NCBI GenBank assembly: GCA_007695225.1
Contig: REED01000119.1
Coordinates: 29,693 to 93,692, forward strand
Length of the DNA stretch: 64,000 nt
Direction: 5' to 3'
From: Gemmatimonadales bacterium
Lineage (GTDB): Bacteria > Gemmatimonadota > Gemmatimonadetes > Longimicrobiales > Gaopeijiaceae
Shown: one piece after another, positions 60,465 to 64,000 of the stretch
How the letters are laid out: each line of letters begins with the position of its first letter
Numbering within the stretch: position 1 is the first letter of the stretch
Translations under genes and position numbers: made by a program
Notes under the pieces: generated by a model
Databases searched by the model: none
Told to the model about the DNA's origin: nothing
The model's input: only the letters and a program-made list of their open reading frames with translations

Positions 60465-61574
60465 TCAGAAGCTGAAGCTGAACTCCCATCCCACGTTCAG
60501 GGTCCAGTCCTCACTGATCTGGGGACCGTTCAGGGACTCCACCAGGGGCCCGCCCCACTCCAGCGCCAGGCGGTGGCCCGCCATGGGCCCCGAGGGGACC
60601 TGGAAGTTCAGCGCCAGGAATCCGTTCACACGGGTGCCCCCCTGGAGCACCGGATCGTTCTCGGGGCTGAGCGCTGAATCCAGCAAGGGGTCGGCCCCAC
60701 GCACATCCCCCCAGTGGCGAGCCTGGAGCCGGAGCCCCGGTGACACGATGTCGCTCCCCCGGAGCATCCCCCAGGCATTCACGGTGGCCTCGGGTCCCCG
60801 ACGCCACCCTTCGCTGTTCTCGTTCATCCGGATCACGCCCATCCCCTGGCCACCCCAGGAGACCCGGGGGGTCTGGAGGAGAAAGGTGGCTCCGGGTCGG
60901 GCTTCCCAGCTTCCCGACCCCAACTGCATCGGGTAGCCAAGACGGGCGTGTTCGGGAACCATCCGGTCATCGGAGGCGGTCACGCCTCCGGTGGGGATCC
61001 CAACTCCCAGGTTCAGGTGGATCTGCCTGCGATCGCCCTCGAAGACGTTCACAAGGGCACTCAACTCCGTGTCGGCCCACCCGGAGATGGTATGGCCCAT
61101 GTTGTGGAAACCATGGGCGTCATGGCCATGCCCCATGCCCATCCCCCCATCCTGGCCGTGGCGAGCCATGAGATTGTTCATCATCCGGACCTCCATCCGG
61201 TGCTCCATCCACATCCCCATGAGCATGAGGGTGACCCGATCGGAGGGGGCGTACATGACGTGGGGCATGTGCATGTCCATCTCCATGTTCAGGGGGACCA
61301 TGCGGTAGTTCCTCCAGGCCTCGTCCACGGAAACGGAGCTCCTGCCATTGCGGAGCCCGGACATGGCCTGCCGGGAGAACATGTAGGAGAGCATCCACTC
61401 CCCGTGGTGATGGGTGTGGTCGCCCATGACCCCGATGGGGGAATGGCCCGAGGGTCCCGACGAACTCCATCCCTCCTGGGCCTGGAGGGTGGGAGAGGCG
61501 AGTAGGGAAAGACCCACGAGAAGAACACCGGCCGAAAGGGGGCCGAACGCGTGCTGAAGGCGTGCGAAACGCAT
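60465..61574 (-). CDS. His/Met-rich outer-membrane transporter-like barrel protein
   Basis: 369 residues. Signal peptide (about 1-33, cleaved near LQAQ). The N-terminal mature part is unusually rich in Met and His: GDHTHHHGEWMLSYMF, NMEMDMHMPHVMY and GGMGMGHGHDAHGFHNMG. The rest has strands and ends in WTLNVGWEFSFSF, like a barrel with a C-terminal Phe. Met/His-rich barrels of this kind occur next to copper genes, so metal binding is likely but not proven. ATG 61574 has AGGAA 5 nt upstream. It is probably co-transcribed with the His-rich gene 141 nt upstream. Confidence 0.78.
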   Translation of the reverse strand: MRFARLQHAFGPLSAGVLLVGLSLLASPTLQAQEGWSSSGPSGHSPIGVMGDHTHHHGEWMLSYMFSRQAMSGLRNGRSSVSVDEAWRNYRMVPLNMEMDMHMPHVMYAPSDRVTLMLMGMWMEHRMEVRMMNNLMARHGQDGGMGMGHGHDAHGFHNMGHTISGWADTELSALVNVFEGDRRQIHLNLGVGIPTGGVTASDDRMVPEHARLGYPMQLGSGSWEARPGATFLLQTPRVSWGGQGMGVIRMNENSEGWRRGPEATVNAWGMLRGSDIVSPGLRLQARHWGDVRGADPLLDSALSPENDPVLQGGTRVNGFLALNFQVPSGPMAGHRLALEWGGPLVESLNGPQISEDWTLNVGWEFSFSF

Positions 61575-61715
61575 TGGGATTCCTCGCATTTTCTGACGTA
61601 CACGGGTGCCCGGCCTCACGGGGGGAAATCCAGGGAAATCCCCGAAAGTCGTGAGGCTCGGATGCCGGACGGCCCCGGGGGGACCGCCGGCGTCATCTCC
61701 AGGAGATGGGGTGCG

Positions 61716-62258
61716 TCAGGCGCGAGGAGGCGCGGTAGGCCAGGGAAGGACGTGGGGCAGGTGGAAACGGGCAGGAAGGAGCAGCGGGGCCGCCTCCACC
61801 AGCCGGACCGGAACCGCCGGCGGGGCCCGCTCCACGGTGGGAGCCATGGCGGCCCGGACGGGTGCGGCACCCGTGCAGTCGCTCCGGCAGGTACAGGGGC
61901 CGTCATGATGGGAATGGGAAGGCGCGCTGGGAGCAGACGCCCCCCCATGGACATGGGCGATGGAGGCATGCCCCTCGTGTCCATGGTCCCCGTGGTTGGG
62001 CTCCCCGTGCCCGTGGGCCCCATGCTCGTGGGCCCCATGCCCGTGGATCCCATGCTCAGAGGCGCCCTGCCCATGGACCTCAGCCGCGCTAGCCAGGTCA
62101 TGGTGCGGACAGCCGTGGAAGCCGCCGACGTCCACCACCCACCCGCCCAGGAAGGCCACAAGGGCCAGCGTGCCGAAGACCCGCCTCCGACAGCGGGTCC
62201 CGGGCACACGCCTCAGGGCGAGGCGAAAGGACGGGGAGAAGGGCCAGGGATTCTTCAT
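61716..62258 (-). CDS. His-rich membrane or exported protein
   Basis: 180 residues. An arginine-rich leader and hydrophobic segment (about 27-48, TLALVAFLGGWVVDVGG) precede a dense histidine tract (about 62-98, repeated HGxHxHG-type units). HHDGPCTCRSDCTG follows with three cysteines, then a Pro/Ala-rich C-terminus. This looks like a metal-binding periplasmic protein (copper, nickel or zinc). It is upstream of the His/Met-rich barrel gene on the same strand. No family is recognised. ATG 62258 sits beside a small palindrome GATTC-TCGT-GAATC (62259-62272). Confidence 0.7.
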   Translation of the reverse strand: MKNPWPFSPSFRLALRRVPGTRCRRRVFGTLALVAFLGGWVVDVGGFHGCPHHDLASAAEVHGQGASEHGIHGHGAHEHGAHGHGEPNHGDHGHEGHASIAHVHGGASAPSAPSHSHHDGPCTCRSDCTGAAPVRAAMAPTVERAPPAVPVRLVEAAPLLLPARFHLPHVLPWPTAPPRA

Positions 62259-62270
62259 GATTCTCGTGAA

Positions 62271-62756
62271 TCAAAAGATCGCCGGGAGTGGGGGGAGCGA
62301 CAAGCTCCTGCGCACCGCTTGGAGCGAATGCGGAGCCCCGGCGGCCCAGGTATTCAGCCCCAGGTGGTGATGATAGCCACCCGCCGAGAGGAAGAGGGCC
62401 CCCGGGTAGCTCCACACCACCTCGTCGAGGCCCAACGCCTGGTGGTAGAGGGCCTCGCTCACCCGATGGTCCGAGGCGCCCACGGGCTCGCCCCGGGCAG
62501 AGAGGTGGGCCGAGTCGCCATCCGGGGCCATGGACGTTCCCAGAACCGCCTCCGCCCCCTCCGTCTCGAGCACCCGAAGACCCAGCACGTCCTGGTAATA
62601 GGAAAGGGACCGAGCCAGATCGGCCACCTGCAGACGCACCGGGCCCAGTCTCGTATCGGGTGGAAGTCGAGCTCCATCCGGGGGGACGCCGTACTGGAGC
62701 GTCCCCCTTCCATCGTCTGAACCATGGTCTGACGGGCTCGACCTCTCCTCATCCAT
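62271..62756 (-). CDS. Shortened VOC/glyoxalase-family protein, probable internal deletion
   Basis: 161 residues. The N-terminal half has [19 protein letters not shown] and [18 protein letters not shown], the start of a CatE-like VOC domain. The next segment, [20 protein letters not shown], joins the end of the first domain directly to the second half of a second domain ([21 protein letters not shown]). Full-length members have about 280-290 residues. The histidine and glutamate metal ligands are therefore mostly lost. It may be a functional mini-protein or a pseudogene still in frame. It overlaps the LLM gene by 8 nt. Confidence 0.65.
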   Translation of the reverse strand: MDEERSSPSDHGSDDGRGTLQYGVPPDGARLPPDTRLGPVRLQVADLARSLSYYQDVLGLRVLETEGAEAVLGTSMAPDGDSAHLSARGEPVGASDHRVSEALYHQALGLDEVVWSYPGALFLSAGGYHHHLGLNTWAAGAPHSLQAVRRSLSLPPLPAIF

Positions 62757-63864
62757 CCTTCCACTCCTTGTCCGTTCCTTCCTTCGCCCCCCCGGATCCG
62801 GGCCCCGGGCGGTCTGTCTCCAGGCGGATCCCCTCCATTCGGGCCGTCTCCCGCCGGATGACCGGCGCCACCTCGGTGCCGAGGAGCTCGATGGCTCGCA
62901 TCACGTCCCGGTGCGGAAGGGTGCCCACGGTGATCTGGAGGAGAAAGCGCTGGTGCCGGAAGATCTCGTGCTGGAAGAGGATCTTGTCGATGACCTCCTG
63001 CGGGCTCCCCACGAAATCCGCCCCCCGCAGGGTGCGAGAGTGCTCGAACTGTTCCCGGCGCATGGGAGGCCATCCCCGCTCCCTGCCGATCCGGTCCATG
63101 GTGGACTTGAAGGCGGGAAAGGCCAGGTCGGCGGCATCTTGAGAGTTGGGCGCGATGAACCCGTGCGAGTTGATGCTCAGGGGAGGCACGGGATGTCCGG
63201 CCTCTCGGGCCGCCTCCCGGTGGAGCTGGGCGAAGGGGGCGAAGCGCTCGGGCTGACCGCCGATGATCCCCAGGGCCACGGGAAGCCCCAGCCGCCCCGC
63301 CCTCGCCACCGACTGGGGCGTGCCGCCCACCGCGATCCAAACGGGAAGCGGATCCTGGAGGGGACGGGGATACACCCCCTGGCCATCCAGCGGTGGCCGG
63401 TGGCGGCCACGCCAGGACACGCCCACCTCCTCTCGGAGCCTCAGGAGGAGATCCAGCTTCTCGGAGAAGAGGGCGTCGTACTCGTCCAGCTCATGGCCGA
63501 AGAGGGGGAAGGACTCCACGAAGGAACCACGGCCCGCCATGATCTCCGCCCGCCCTCCCGACAGGAGGTCCAGGGTGGCGAACTGCTGGAAGACGCGAAT
63601 CGGGTCCTCCGAGCCCAACACGGTGACGGCGCTGGTGAGGCGAATCCGGCGGGTGCGCACGGCAGCGGCCGCCAGGACCACGGCCGGGGCGGATATGGCG
63701 TAATCGGGGCGATGGTGCTCCCCGACACCGAAGACATCCAGCCCAACCTGGTCGGCGAGCTCGATCTCCTCCAGGAGGTCCTCCAGCCGCTGGCGGGCGG
63801 CCCCTGCGGCGCCCGCTCCGGCGTCAGGCGTAACCTCTCCGAAGGTATAGATCCCGAGTTCCAC
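62749..63864 (-). CDS. LLM-class flavin-dependent oxidoreductase (luciferase-like)
   Basis: 371 residues, TIM-barrel F420/FMN-type LLM family. Signs are [51 protein letters not shown] (in part), [14 protein letters not shown] and [19 protein letters not shown]. It is the usual length. The upstream ATG overlaps no other gene; the stop overlaps the VOC start by 8 nt (ATGGATGA). The oxidised substrate is unknown. Confidence 0.9.
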   Translation of the reverse strand: MELGIYTFGEVTPDAGAGAAGAARQRLEDLLEEIELADQVGLDVFGVGEHHRPDYAISAPAVVLAAAAVRTRRIRLTSAVTVLGSEDPIRVFQQFATLDLLSGGRAEIMAGRGSFVESFPLFGHELDEYDALFSEKLDLLLRLREEVGVSWRGRHRPPLDGQGVYPRPLQDPLPVWIAVGGTPQSVARAGRLGLPVALGIIGGQPERFAPFAQLHREAAREAGHPVPPLSINSHGFIAPNSQDAADLAFPAFKSTMDRIGRERGWPPMRREQFEHSRTLRGADFVGSPQEVIDKILFQHEIFRHQRFLLQITVGTLPHRDVMRAIELLGTEVAPVIRRETARMEGIRLETDRPGPGSGGAKEGTDKEWKDG

Positions 63865-63897
63865 CCTTCCCTCCCCGTCCCTTGGTGCGCGGCGTGG

Positions 63898-63957
63898 TGG
63901 GGCCGGCGTCGTGGTGCCTGGCGTCCTGGTGCCAGGCGTCCCGGCGGGCGACCCTCA
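63898..63957. repeat. Four 15-bp units ending exactly at a stop codon
   Basis: Plus-sense units 63898-63912, 63913-63927 (GGTGCCTGGCGTCCT), 63928-63942 (GGTGCCAGGCGTCCC) and 63943-63957. The final TCA is the stop codon of the minus-strand partial gene at the window edge. The 15-bp period keeps the gene's frame. Confidence 0.8.
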
Positions 63958-64000
63958 GAGAAGGTACTGTCGCACGACCATGATGGTGCCCATCCCCAGC
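63955..64000 (-). CDS. C-terminal end of a protein running off the window
   Basis: Only 14 codons and a TGA stop are visible: LGMGTIMVVRQYLL. The hydrophobic run suggests a membrane protein C-terminus. The frame is open to the right edge. Nothing more can be said. Confidence 0.45.
   Translation of the reverse strand, partial: LGMGTIMVVRQYLL

Overview
The window is 64 kb of very GC-rich bacterial chromosome with short intergenic gaps, frequent small gene overlaps (4, 8 or 11 nt), and GTG starts alongside ATG. The gene mix suggests Gemmatimonadota or a close relative: an outer-membrane DUF5916-type protein, a carboxypeptidase-regulatory plus TonB-plug protein without a barrel, a lipoprotein beta-propeller, several secreted M28/M14 peptidases, a signal-bearing creatininase-family protein, and many lipoproteins. 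This assignment is inferred from gene content, not from a marker gene. No rRNA, tRNA, CRISPR array, insertion sequence or prophage was seen.

Layout. 1-11 kb: a partial fatty-acid desaturase, infA, a psd operon with a DJ-1/PfpI gene, a 5'-nucleotidase lipoprotein, a beta-CASP nuclease, a TonB-plug protein, a small metal-binding protein, DUF6159, an M28 peptidase and sfsA. 11-18 kb: an AddA/AddB-like helicase-nuclease pair. 18-27 kb: MATE, holin-family, YfcC and Nramp-like membrane proteins plus envelope lipoproteins. 27-33 kb: a histidine kinase and an NtrC-type (sigma54-dependent) response regulator, followed by genes for exported proteins. 33-38 kb: a TlpA-like thioredoxin, a cysteine-bearing MarR regulator with a flavoprotein, and an MFS/Tlc-like transporter. 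38-46 kb: M14 and M28 peptidases, a DUF5916 protein and a CNNM-type protein. 46-55 kb: a methyltransferase, DUF3006 with a ComEC-like/HhH fusion, a 1035-residue protein of unknown family, and a three-gene type III polyketide operon. 55-64 kb: a lipoprotein with a duplicated domain, a saccharopine-dehydrogenase-like protein, a beta-propeller, a creatininase-family protein, a His-rich protein with a His/Met-rich barrel, a shortened VOC protein and an LLM-type flavin oxidoreductase.

Two patterns join separate genes. First, three genes for exported proteins carry good matches to the sigma54 (-24/-12) promoter (24518-24533 minus, 31161-31176 plus, 32046-32061 plus) and lie within a few kb of the NtrC-type regulator. 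They may form a small envelope regulon. Second, at least seven unrelated genes end in short tandem repeats (unit 12-21 bp) that start at or span the stop codon, and several other genes carry in-frame 9-18 bp repeats. Stop-anchored repeats are the most unusual feature of the window.

Coordinates were read by eye. Start codons were chosen from ribosome-binding sites, signal peptides, overlaps and family boundaries; alternatives are stated where they matter.
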